Below the pieces are notes generated by a model. The model saw only the letters and a program-made list of their open reading frames with translations, made no database searches and was not told the DNA's origin. Positions 19,101 to 29,685 of a DNA stretch of 60,000 nucleotides are shown one piece after another (position 1 is the stretch's first letter; each line of letters starts with the position of its first letter). A program made the translations under genes and the position numbers. The stretch spans positions 34,749,509-34,809,508 of the forward strand of contig NC_087067.1 in the NCBI RefSeq assembly GCF_963678635.1, written 5' to 3'. Source of the DNA: Symsagittifera roscoffensis (Eukaryota; Xenacoelomorpha; Acoela; Convolutidae).

Positions 19101-22100
19101 GCGCACCCCTCCCACTACACACACACACACACACACACCCTTCCACCTTTCCCACACCATCTTCCTCACCTCACTTCACGGGTGAAAGGGGGGAGGGACT
19201 GAGAGGATCAAAATTTATAGGCGGTTACGTTACTCACCTGCGGGTTTTTCTAAAAGGAAGCTAAACATAAAATGGTGACCAGGAGAGAAGTAAATTGGAT
19301 GGGTAATGGCGTATCGAAAGGTTCAAACAATTTCAGAAACTAAAAATGTATAAGAAAAGTTGTGAGGGAAAGAAGTTGAAATAAAAAACAATCAATTTCT
19401 CAGCCAAAGTAAGTCTCCTTGCAATTTTTCTAACAAAACGTGTGTTAAAATCAAAGCAAGAGTAACTTTGTGAAATCACTGCATTTTGTTTGAAAATCAC
19501 TAACTAAAATTTCTTAAAAAATCTTATTCCATTAATATGAATTATAATCGATTGAGTTGAATTTTGTAGATTTTTCAATAAAAACTGTAATCCATTTCTT
19601 TTTCATAGATGAGCTGAAAATAGTAGAATCCTTAAATATTATTTATCCAGTATTCGCAAAACGCAATCAGTTTTATGGCCCACCATTTGACAAAAAAGCT
19701 AGCCAGAAAATTTACATACAGCTTACAAAACTTTTCATTTAATTAAAAATTAATAGATAGCCTAACTCAAATTTCATTTTTCATAAATGGAGTTTGTATG
19801 GCTGGCAGTTTTCAGTGAATGAAATTAAATGACGAACAATTTCATGAAGTACTAAATCTCAGACCTTTTGTTTCTTATTTTTTATTCCATAATTTTTTTT
19901 GTTTTTTTTTGTTTTTCATTCCTACACTGAAGCATTAGATATTTAACCAAAATGAATTATTTAGATTTTTTTATAAGTAATTATTCTGATAACAACTACA
20001 AATGACCATTGTTATCAGGCAAAAAATCAGTCAGTACAAATATGAATATCAACCTTAATAGCAACCTTTACAATAATGCTCTTGCTTCTCGCTCAACAAT
20101 AGTCAGCTTCTGCACAGCTAAATGTTTTTTGCCGATTTGTATCCATGCTTAAAACTTTTTTCCACATTTTGGGCCTAATGGTCTGTTTTTGAGCTTTCAT
20201 CATCAATTGCAAAAGAGCAATTACATCAATTTTGTTAAGGATATGCTTAATAGGTCTTTTCCTCAATCTCAATTATAAACTTCTCTCAAGTCAAGACTTT
20301 TGCGAAACATAGATGCGTTTACTATAATGGTAAGTCGTTCTTTTTGAGAGCGTCAGATCGTGTAATTAACCCGCGTTGCCATGGCAAGGGTAGTGTGAAA
20401 GGATGAGCACTCACTTGAGCTCTAGCTTCAGGTCTACAAAAACTTGACTAATTTCAGCTACAATAAATGTACCACGTGAAAGTTCGAGATGCAAAAATAT
20501 GCGCTTAACTCAACAAACTAACTCTGGAATGTTGGAAATGAGTAAAATAAGGGATTGAATTGGCCACAAATTAAACCCAAATATCTGGTTTTTATGACTC
20601 ATCAAACCATGAAAATGGATTTTAAGTGGGTTATAATTGATTATTTTTGTGATTCAAAAATCCATTATAATGTGTTAATGGTTTAAAATTGGTTATAATC
20701 CGTTTTTTTTTCAAAACTATCGATTGTTTTTGATCATAAAATTCTTGAACATTGATTTATTTTGCAAAAATGAAGTGTTTCTGCAAAACTAAAACCCGAA
20801 CAAACATGTTCATCCTTGTTTTCAACCCCGCCATTTCCCTATAATTCGACACCTCCCGCTAGTTCCAAAAACCAATTTATCACCCTCCCAGAAGGTTGTT
20901 CTAAAAGGAAGCTAAATATAAAATGGTGACAAGGAGGGAAGTAAATTGGATGAGGAAGGGGGTATCAAAGGTTCAACACAAATTTAGAAACTAACAACGT
21001 ATAGAAGACGTGTGAGGGAAAGAAGTTGAACACAAAAGCAGCTGAAATGTCTCAGCCAAAGTGAGTCAAATTACAGGTTTTCTAATAAAACGTGTTAAGG
21101 CAAAAGCAAGTGTCAGTTTGTAAAACGCTACATTTTGTTTGAAAATTATAAACATTTATTTAAAATCATAATCCATTATAATCAATTACAATCGATAAAG
21201 TTGGATTTTATAGATTTCACAAAAAAATGTAATCCTTTTTAACGGATGATAATTGATTGTTTTCAAGTTTTAAGGAGGCAGACCATGAAAACCTAATCTA
21301 ATCAATTGTCATCCATGAGTGTCAGCGCGGGTTAGAATAGCCTTTCGTAGATTTTCTGCAAATAGTAGAATCCACAATTATTATTGACCCCACTATTTGG
21401 TGCAAAAAAGTTTCCATGGCTCACGGGTTGACAAAAAAGATAGTCACGCAATCCTCATAGAACTTTCCCATACATTTCATATTATTGAGATTTTTCTGAT
21501 AATTGAACAAAGATTTTGTTATTCATATATGAGGTTGTATGACTAGCAGTTTTCATATTTGAATAGCAATTTCATGAACTACAAAAACTCAGACTTTTTG
21601 TTTCTCACTTTTTATACTAAAAAATTTTCGCGTTTGGTTTCTTTTGGCAATTATTACTACTATGAAGCATTAGATTTTTATCCTCAATAAACTATTTTGA
21701 TTTTAACTATATATTTCTTCTGATATTGCTATCAGGCAAAATATCACTCAATACAAATGTGAACATCAAAAGAAACCTTCACCATAACTCTCTTGCTTCT
21801 GGCCAATCCAGGCAGCAGGCGCCATTTTGGCCGATTGGGGATAACTACTGCGCATCAAATTATATGGTTTTCTCGTTGAACCATGTTTTTACTAAAAACT
21901 AAATCTGTCATCATATAAGACAGTCGAATCTGAAACCCTAGCAATACGAGCCGAGCCATCTTATTTTATTCGTAAGAAAGCAAGGAATTGACTTACGAAG
22001 AAGAGTAATATTCAGCGATGACTGTCCGTTCATCCACATATCCAGCGCTATTTCTTCCGCTGATTGATCCTTCCGAAATACAGTTGGGAAGAACTGGGAA

Positions 22101-22151
22101 GACAAGCTAGAAGTATGAGAAGACAGAGATTCCGCCGACCTATGCCTGAGG
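16143..22151 (-). CDS. Unrecognised host gene, seven or more exons
   Basis: Exons inferred on the minus strand from splice sites with compatible phases: A 22151-21997 (acceptor TTTTTTTTCAG, donor GTAAGT), B 17991-17846 (TTTTTTCAG, GTGAGG), C 17758-17683 (GTTACAG, GTAAGT), D 17625-17579, E from 16698 (TTTTCTGCTTGCAG), F about 16536-16405, G 16307-16143 (TTTCTGTTCAG, GTAGGA). The A-B-C-D junctions keep one open frame without stops, which is strong support. The product begins Ser-rich (SLSSHTSSLSS, NYSSSSSNLDESEGEQR). Exon G is cysteine-containing (YFADFILYQECLVVILKTNR, VVPRDCPKLPESHH, LEKCPK). The E-F boundary is unresolved: the simplest intron would be only 26-35 nt. I recognise no family. First and last exons are not located. 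The A-B intron is about 4 kb and full of tandem repeats. Confidence 0.55.
18190..18256 (+). repeat. tRNA-like segment inside the 2.1-kb repeat (possible SINE head)
   Basis: TTAGTATAGTGGTAAAATG resembles the D-arm/A-box of Asp or Glu tRNAs, and GAATTCGATTCCATGC about 35 bp later resembles a B-box. The cloverleaf stems are poor. A diverged counterpart is at about 20320-20390. It is better read as a tRNA-derived repeat part than as a tRNA gene. Confidence 0.35.
19115..19138. repeat. (CA)n microsatellite
   Basis: A short run of about 12 CA dinucleotides inside a C-rich patch of repeat unit 1. Confidence 0.85.
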
Positions 22152-25100
22152 CTGAAAAAAAAGGATAGCATTTGCATGAAAATTAATCAAAATCGATGCT
22201 GGTCAACTAACGCAATTTCTAATTTATTTCGGATATTTTGGTTTGCTTGATGGCGTAATTTTGGGTAGAGTTACAGGTGTAGGGCTACAAATGTCATATA
22301 GAGTAACACATCAAAAAAGAAGTTCGTTACACCTCTACAATTCTTATTCTTGTAGTTCTTAGCCATAGCAGCAGAAGACGGTGGTCGTTCGTTGTGTGGT
22401 GAGTGCGTATTCCCTTGTCCGATAATTCGGAATCTGGATCGGTTTTGTTTTAGCTTATACCTTGATTAAAATTATAATAAGCTCTTATAGTATTGATAAT
22501 CTGCAAAATTTTCTAAACTGGCAACCTTTTGGAGAATGCGGTTGAAATGCCGTAGAAATGCCAAACGCAATTTGGGAAAAAAGTTAAGTTTTTCCCTTTG
22601 GCTTGAGAAGAGCTCCAGTTCCTGACAGAAGCTACAATCAATTTCTTTTTTTTTCATACGTTTTTTCTGCAGCTTTTTGTGTCTCAATATAAAACACTCA
22701 TGGAGAAAAATTGAAAAATTTTTGCTGCGAGATAAACGAGAATGGTTTTTTTTCACTACAACTTTATAAGTCAGTAATCAAAATCAAATCGCATAAATTA
22801 TCTGCAAAAAAGAAATTAAATTGTCAGTTAGTTTTTACTCAAACAGTTTGATCACATTTTCTGTCAAATTTATTTGGGAGAAAAAAACAAGTTTTTCTGG
22901 TGAAAAGCAAGAAAACTAGTAAAACGAAGAAACATTTCTTCAACACTTATAGTTTTAGCATTTCAGAAAAAAATCTAGTTCTTTTAGTTTCACGAATATT
23001 TCACGATGATCACTTTTTTTCATAACACTAAATGACTAGAGAAAACTGGCTCAATAGATAATTTTTCATTCTGCAGGAATATCTAAAAGCTTAAACCAAT
23101 TTTGAAACATAAGTCAGTTGCGCGTAAGTTTTTTCCCTTTTAGCTAACAAAATTCTATGGAACTCTGAAAAAGTTCTAAAACAGGCGTCAAAAGTTTTAA
23201 AATTAAGCACAACCTAGCTTTAAAGCTTGTTCTTATACAAAGCTTGTTCTTATTTTTCATGTGTTTTTTGAGTTAGAACATATAGAACATCCATGCGATA
23301 AAAGTAAAATACAATAAAAAATATTAAGTTTTTTATCCCTATTTCTTTTTTGTATGGAAATGATAATCATTTCAATCGAACATAATCAATTTTCACCAAG
23401 TATCATTTTTGTTCCGACCAGTGAAGATGAGGAAGATTTTTGTATTCAGGTATGACTAAAATTTTTCCACGGAAAATCAGGTACCACGAATATTCATTGG
23501 AGTGGCTCGAATGCTATATGCTAAGGACCGTTCAGTTGGGATTAAAACTATATGCATTTAATTTGAAAAAAAACTTCCTTGTTAAGAGGAACTCGTTTAA
23601 AATTTTTGATTTTGTTCTTTTTTAGCGATTAAGGTGAGGAGCAGGTTTATTCTAATTTTTCAACGAAAACCATTTACCACGAAGAATCACCAAAATGGAT
23701 AAACTGATTTATCTTATGAAAACCCTTTCAGTCCTGTTTCGAATGACATTGAAAAATTGTCCCAGTGTCGGGAAAATTGATGTTTTCAATCTAATTTTGA
23801 GCCAGTTTAGGGAACGAGTAGCTTTTTATATGAAAATAGGCCGAAACTTTAGCTTTATTCTTTAAAATATGAGGAAAACTTTAAAAATTTGCTTTTTTAG
23901 TGTAATTTTTTCAAAAAAAATTGTTGCTCAATCTTACTTTACTGTGATTTTTGAATATATCTAATTTTCAAGTTTTTGTCAGATCATTTTTATCACATCT
24001 GGCACAAAAAAATATTGCTTCGAAAAAAAAGCGTGAAAACTCGTAAAACGTGAAAAACATTTCTAAATTCTAAATAAAAACGTTAAAAAAACTGCATTAG
24101 CAACCGGACAGGACAGCCTTTTCTATTTACTGATTTAAGTTCAATTTGCATCTAAGTTGATTTTTATTTCTCCTTTATATGCACGTTGGCCGCTTTAACA
24201 ACTTGGAAAACTATTTCAGCACCTTTTGAAACAATTCAATCATTATAAGTTTCTTGCCTCATTTTTTTTGATCAAGCACGTTTTTTACCACTTTTTGAGC
24301 ACATTGTTTAACTATGATTGTTTTTGGCTGAATCATTATAATTTACCCCGGGAATCTTTCGACAAAAATATGAGGACCATTAAAAAATTTTGTTGATGTA
24401 GAACTTATGTTCAGATGAAACAGAAGGTTACACGAGATCTCACATTAGAAGACTTCGTCACTAACTGCAAAACTTTAATCCATCATAAGGAAAAATTTCT
24501 GCTATGACAACAATATGGCAACATAGAATACTACCAGCGCATTTGCACGATTTATCAATTAAGTATAGTCATATTCAATTGATTATAAGACATCAAAAAA
24601 TTTTAGTTGGCTAAATATAATTCAGAAGCCTTAAAACTGTAGTTACAATTCAATAAAATTGTTTTAAAAACTCTATATCATCCGTTATAACTAATTACTT
24701 AGGCTTGGGTTCGAAAAAAGTAGTTTACGGTACAAAATCGTTTTTCTTGCACTGCTTTTATGCCATTTAACACAGAACACCCAGAATAATTCTTGTCATC
24801 TCAACAAGATCAATTTCAGGTAGTAGAACAGGTTTGTTTCATCTTCGGTTGCTTCAAAAAGAAGTTCTTGAGAATCAGTTTTCAGTTTCTAGCTTTAAAA
24901 GCATAACTTTCTTTAGTTGTAAATTTCATTTTTGCAAAAGTTTTTGCAAACATATTTTGGCTTTTGAAATTTTTTGGGTCATTTGCTTATCACAACAGCA
25001 AGTTATAATAGAACAAATATAAACTATTTTGCAAGTATTGTTTCTGGAACGTCAATTTTACCTACGAGCTCAATTTCAGGATTTTTTTGAGTTTCATTCT

Positions 25101-25297
25101 AAAATGTTTAAGCTATGAGGCACAATAATCCAGCTCAGAAAATTAATCTTACTTGGTTTGGGCGGTACAAATCAACAAAAAAGCCGGTAAAAATAATAAT
25201 TCAAATTTTTTCTAACTGCTTTGGAGTAAAGGAGTCAGTGCCCTGGTGTTTGGTTTTATACAACGCATTTTTTATTGAGTCAGGTTTTTTAATTTTA
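22152..25297. other. AT-rich intergenic or intronic stretch
   Basis: No convincing gene. A minus frame at 22472-22756 and plus frames at 23440-23625 and 24834-25022 are open but lack splice or domain support. One small acidic exon-like patch (SEDEEDFCIQ) precedes GTATGA at 23447 on the plus strand; support is too weak to call. Confidence 0.5.
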
Positions 25298-25821
25298 TTG
25301 TTCCGACTTTCGATACGAAAGTAACGGAATATTTGTGCTCGGGGTGGGTTTTTTTTTTCTTCAGACAAATTTCGACTTTTTAACTAGCCGTTTTTGACGG
25401 AATTTTTTTATATCATTCGAAAGCTATTGTTTTTCTGAGCTTGAATTTTAAAAGATATTTTACCTGTGATCATTTTTCGTAAAGTTATATGGGTTTAAAG
25501 ATTGCCATTTTGGCCAATTTGGGACAATTAACGCGCGATATATTTCGCGTTATTAACGCGTAAGCGGAGAGTTAATCCATCTTAGAAATCGTTCCAAATT
25601 GGTTCAAGGAAGCTTATATGCCATAATTGATTTGTTAATAGCGCAAAATCTATCACTTTGTACTTAATATGACGTGTGGGGGATGTTTTTACATAAAATC
25701 TCAAATTTTTCAAAAAACAAATTTTTTTTTTTGCATTGAAATTTTTCCTCTTAGTAATGCTCCATAGACCTTAAAAGGTAGTCGGAACTTTCAGGGTTTC
25801 GCCCTGATACGAGCAGTCTTG
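25298..25821 (+). mobile_element. Helentron/Helitron2-like non-autonomous element, copy 1
   Basis: About 524 bp. The 5' end carries GTTCCGACT (25300-25308). Its inverted mate AGTCGGAAC (25780-25788) lies not at the 3' tip but before a hairpin (TCAGGG-TTTCG-CCCTGA, 25791-25807) and a short tail. This asymmetric inverted repeat plus 3' hairpin, with T residues at the insertion edges, is the layout described for Helitron2/Helentron and their HINE derivatives. An inner palindromic patch of ATTAACGCG motifs lies at about 25529-25561. No coding capacity. Confidence 0.6.
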
Positions 25822-26352
25822 TTGTTCCGACTTTCGATACGAAAGTAACGGAATATTTGTGCTCGGGGTGGGTTTTTTTTTTCTTCAGACAAATTTCGAC
25901 TTTTTAACTAGCCATTTTTGACGACATTTTTTTATATCATTCGAAAAGTATTGTTGCCCTGAGCTCAAATTTGAAAAGATATTTCACCTGTGATTATTTT
26001 TCGTAAAGTTACGGGGGTTTAAAGATTGCCATTTTGGCCAATTTGGGACAATTAACGCGCGATATATTTCGCGCTATTAACGCGTAAGCGCAGAGTTAAT
26101 CCGTCTTAGAAATCCTTCCAAATTGGTTAAAAGAAGCTTATTTGCCATAATTGGTTTGTTACCCGGCGCAAAATCTATCCTTTTGTACTTTATATGGCGT
26201 GTGGGGGGATGATTTTCATGAAAATTTTCAAATTTTAGAAAAAAAAATTTCATTTTGTTTTATTTCATTGAATTTTTTAATGTTATTACTGCTCCATAAA
26301 ACTTAAAAGGCAGTCGGAACATTCAGGGCTTCGCCCTGATACGAGCAGTCTT
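25822..26352 (+). mobile_element. Helentron/Helitron2-like non-autonomous element, copy 2 (tandem)
   Basis: Head-to-tail copy following copy 1 without spacer: 5' GTTCCGACT at 25824-25832, AGTCGGAAC at 26312-26320, hairpin TCAGGGC-TTC-GCCCTGA at 26323-26339. It is diverged from copy 1 by scattered substitutions and small indels, so the dimer is not an assembly echo. Confidence 0.6.
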
Positions 26353-26371
26353 GTTTACTTTAAGTTTAGAT

Positions 26372-26682
26372 TAGCTAAAACAATGTTCTTCTTTATTTTG
26401 GCGCACTTAAAACTTTTACAAAGGAATTCCCCTATATTGGCAAACCTGTACAATTGATCATCCAAAGGCAAGGGAAGATTGGAGAGACATTTTTAAAGAT
26501 GCGACGATAGCTAAAGAGAACATGAAATTTGATTTTTTTTTCAAATCGTTAGAATCAAGGAAACCTGATTCTCCACAGACAGAGGACAAACCATCTAGCT
26601 AACCGTCGACAGCTGAAAGAGAACCCTTGACAAGAAACCTTGAAAATGAGTAACGATTCGAAGTTTGCAAAAACGCATGAAT
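26372..26682 (+). pseudogene. 5' fragment of a decayed gypsy element (left of the giant insertion)
   Basis: Translated pieces recall the charged linker of M1 Gag (KPDSPQTEDKPSS and following acidic stretch). The sequence resumes at 45614, to the right of the giant element, where Gag and Pol remnants continue in the same strand. Stops throughout. Confidence 0.5.
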
Positions 26683-26686
26683 CAGG

Positions 26687-27096
26687 TGAGTTAGGACCGA
26701 TGTGGTTAACTCATAGAGTAATTTCGGATAGGGTACACCGTCTGCTCGTCACGCTATCTTATTTTCGGCCGGATAGATTCGTGCAACTTCTTAGTCTAAT
26801 ACCGATCCTAATCTTACTCTTATACTATCTAGTCTCAGGTTGTTTAACTAGTCTCTGCTAGGCTCAATAGATCTAGGGTATACTGGTTTATTGCGGTTGC
26901 TGAAGTGCTCGGGAGAGTCCAACTAATTTCTAAGTTAAATTCAAATCTCTCTGGTGCTGAAATTACAAGTAACTTCAGCACTTACAAATAAGTGGGTTGT
27001 TAGTTAGATGGATCGTGATTGGTTAATATTAAATACTTTACATTGGTAAAACATTTAATTTATCCAATCATAAAATATAGTTTAGATCAGGTTCCA
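26687..27096 (-). repeat. 3' LTR of the giant element
   Basis: 410 bp, TG...CA in both orientations, identical by eye to 45200-45609. In minus orientation it holds CCAAT-type motifs (ACCAATCACG, GATTGG) in the upstream half and GCAATAAACC as a probable polyadenylation signal. A strong inverted repeat lies at 26954-26981. Confidence 0.95.
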
Positions 27097-27104
27097 CCCA
27101 TCCG
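27097..27104 (-). other. Likely polypurine tract of the giant element
   Basis: In minus orientation CGGATGGG immediately precedes the LTR start TGGAACC. It is short and imperfect, but in the expected place. Confidence 0.5.
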
Positions 27105-28712
27105 GGTTTTACAGAGTTTTTTAGAACAGTTCTTCTGTAATTCAAGGATGGATGATGGACGTTGGTATTTGGTGAACATCATAATTTTCTTCCGCTTCTT
27201 CTTTGTTAAAGAAGTTTCAGGAAGCTGGAGTTAGGGACATAAGACGTTGTGTTCTTCTTGTGACAACGACTGAGTCTCTGCAACAAAATCAATTCTGATT
27301 TCAGAATGGTTGGCTATGTCAGGTTTTTCTGTTCTTCGGGGAGAACTTCTTTTGTGTCTGATCTAGCTTGGGAATGGCGTGGAGATTGTGCGTGGAGGGG
27401 ATGCCTGGTTACTCGGATCTGTACTTATACTTGAACATCGAGGTGGTCATTGGTCTAGTTCAATGAAGTCCTTTTCTGCGAAGTCAAGTCGTACTCTAAA
27501 TCCTTTGAGTTGTGATTGTGAGTGGCATATCGATTGTGGTTGGTCATTCTCTCTCGAGTGTAGTGGGGTCGTTTTGTCTTTAGATGTTCGTCCTTGGTGT
27601 TGTATTCTGATCTATGTATTGCATAATGTAATTTACATTTTATAAAACATTTATTAGTTTAATATTTTTTAATTATGATTTTAGTTAGTTGTTTTCACAA
27701 AAGCTTTTTGTTTTAGTTTGGTTATTTTGAAGAGTTACTCACACTTGAGTAGCTCTTATTAAAAATAGAGGTGTGGTCACAAAGCGTGGATGTAGCACGG
27801 TGGGTTAGGCCGGCTATAGAGCATGCTCAGGACGTCCTTCCTGGTGGGTTAGGCCAGGAGTGGGAGTATGATTTCATGCGGTTTTTGTGAGGGGTCCTGT
27901 TATGTGACAACGTTTTATGTTGGGTTTGTTGTGGTTTTTCTTATGTTTTGTTGGTTGTGTCCTTTTTTCAAAAATCAAATTGTTTGTGGTATGGGTTTGT
28001 CTTTCGACTTTTTTGTGTTTTACTATTTCTTTCTTAGACTTTATAATAGTCTTCAAAAGAATAAATTATCCAGTTTTAAACTGGGTTAATCCGGTTTGGG
28101 TACCGTTGGTTTCCTTTTCTTAGTCATGCTGTTATTCTATGATTTGTGGTATTTAGTAAGCTGCGTTGGTTAGTTTTGTTTAGTATATGATTCCTTTCCA
28201 ACCGGGTTAAAGGAAAGTTTGAAACATGTTATTATATGTTAGAGTTGTTGAGTGTGAAAACTTGAAACTGAAATTCATTATTTTAAACAATTCTTCGTGG
28301 GCGAGCTGTGCGAGTGTGGATAGAATTTCTGTGCGAATGAATGAAAATATCAAAAGGTTAGTACTGCAATTGCATTTTATTAATTTACTGCATAGAATTT
28401 GGAAATTTACTGCTAGTTATGGGGGAATTTTAAGTTACAAATTTTCATCATAATTAAATTTACTGCTTGTGGGGAAAATTTTAGAAATGAATTTACTGCA
28501 TTGGTATTAAATTTATAAATTTATAAGTGTAAGAGATTAATAGAATTGTTGAAGTCTGTTTGATGAAATTTGCGATCTTTATTTGTTTTTTGTGGTTTTT
28601 GTAGGTGATCGTCGGATGAAGGCTAAAAATCTAAAGAAAACATGGATAAAGTATGGTGAGTTTTTTAATATTTTAATTAGTTAGTTATATTCATTTAATT
28701 CATACTTACCTG
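27105..28712 (-). other. Long 3' non-coding region of the giant element
   Basis: About 1.6 kb between the last ORF and the purine tract with no long minus-strand frame. A consensus splice donor (CAG|GTAAGT at 28704-28712) sits directly after the stop of the last ORF. A possible acceptor (TTTTCTTTAG) lies 79 nt downstream at about 28631. GGTGGGTTAGGCC occurs twice (about 27799 and 27843). It could hold an untranslated exon, a transport element or packaging structure; nothing is proven. Confidence 0.5.
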
Positions 28713-29630
28713 TTAGTCGTCGGGGAAAAAACCGTGGGGGAAGATGTCGTGAATTAGTTCTGAAGTTGTTAGTAGTTTAGCTAAGATGCGGATGATATTT
28801 TTAGTCTGAAGCAGTGGCCAAAGCAATTGAAGTGCCTTAATAGTGGTTAGTTCTTCAGTGCCAACTGCAAACTCATAAGGTGTGTTTTGGATTAAGTTAT
28901 ATAATTTGTGATTAAATTTTTTAGTGTTGTGGATGAATTCTAAAATTGGGATTTCTATAGGTTGTACAAACTCGTGCGGGATAAGGAAGGGTCGGGATTC
29001 TTCGGCGTTGAAGGTCTTGGTGATGGGACAGAAGATGTACATTTGGGTTATGGGGTCATAATTACGAAGAATACCATGAAGGTTAGTATCTTTAATACAA
29101 TATGTGAAATTTAGGAAAAATGGTGAAGTGTATTTGGAATTAATGAATTGAAAACGGTGGTGTGGTTGTCTAGAGGGTGTGTGTAGGTCAAAGTGATTTT
29201 GGATGAAGCGATAATAACTATATGTGTGGGTTTGTTTAGTGCGCAACATAATATCGTGTGAGCAGTGTAAATATCTTTCGTGTGGTGCAAGGAAATGAAA
29301 GGTTAGTGAAAATATTTGGAAGCGTTCTTTAAAACTTTCGTATGCTTGTGTGTCTGTTAGTGCTTCTGAAATAATGTGATCAAACTTTCGGTCGAAGATG
29401 TTTAGTGTGAATGTATATGGTGTCTTGATGAAAAATTTCTCGGTAATTTGTGGATTAGCGAAGCGATCGTCGTCTAAGAATTGATCCTGGTTAGCTCTGA
29501 TGATGTTGTGATCATAGTATTCGAGTGTATATTCGTTAGCTCTAGGTGCAGTGTGTGTTTTTAGTGATTTTTTATATCCAACGTAAGTAAATTGTCTAGC
29601 GGTTAGTGGTGTAGTGAGTCGATATAGCAT
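28713..29630 (-). CDS. Giant element ORF, 305 aa, unknown
   Basis: ATG at 29628-29630, stop at 28713-28715, 55 bp after the preceding ORF. It has no signal peptide or membrane span. It is rich in F, Y, H and T, with a mid-region FLAPHERYLHCSHDIMLR and a C-terminal helical part (LLQTKNIIRILAKLLTTSEL). I do not recognise a family. Its codon use (A/C-rich coding strand) matches gag-pol and env, so it belongs to the element. Position downstream of env is where complex retroviruses place accessory genes and where other elements carry captured host genes. Confidence 0.75.
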   Translation of the reverse strand: MLYRLTTPLTARQFTYVGYKKSLKTHTAPRANEYTLEYYDHNIIRANQDQFLDDDRFANPQITEKFFIKTPYTFTLNIFDRKFDHIISEALTDTQAYESFKERFQIFSLTFHFLAPHERYLHCSHDIMLRTKQTHTYSYYRFIQNHFDLHTPSRQPHHRFQFINSKYTSPFFLNFTYCIKDTNLHGILRNYDPITQMYIFCPITKTFNAEESRPFLIPHEFVQPIEIPILEFIHNTKKFNHKLYNLIQNTPYEFAVGTEELTTIKALQLLWPLLQTKNIIRILAKLLTTSELIHDIFPHGFFPDD

Positions 29631-29685
29631 GTCCGTATTTCGCTCTATATCGATGTGAGTGTTAGATAAAGGTAAGCAAAGAGGG

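Larger units (their letters stand above)
17992..21996. repeat. Tandem ~2.1-kb non-coding repeat units filling one host intron
   Basis: Unit 1 (about 18000-20090) and unit 2 (about 20091-21815) share the same ordered landmarks: TGCACAGCTAAAT, CTTTTTGAKAGCGTCAGATC, GTGAAAGGATGAGCACTCAC, AAAACCCGAACRAACATG, CTAAAAGGAAGCTAAA, TGAAGCATTAGAT, TATCAGGCAAAA and CTCTTGCTTCT. The landmarks are spaced about 2.08 kb. Unit 1 contains an internal ~355-bp duplication (GTGAAAGGATGAGCA recurs at 18269 and 18624). TTATAATCGATTATAAT-like motifs recur throughout. No gene. Confidence 0.8.

Noticed and set aside
22472-22756. 94-codon minus frame rich in K, F and L
   Set aside because: AT-rich composition explains it; there are no splice or homology cues.
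23399-23446. Small acidic plus-strand exon ending at GTATGA
   Set aside because: There is a single weak donor, the acceptor is ambiguous, and no neighbouring exon has compatible phase.
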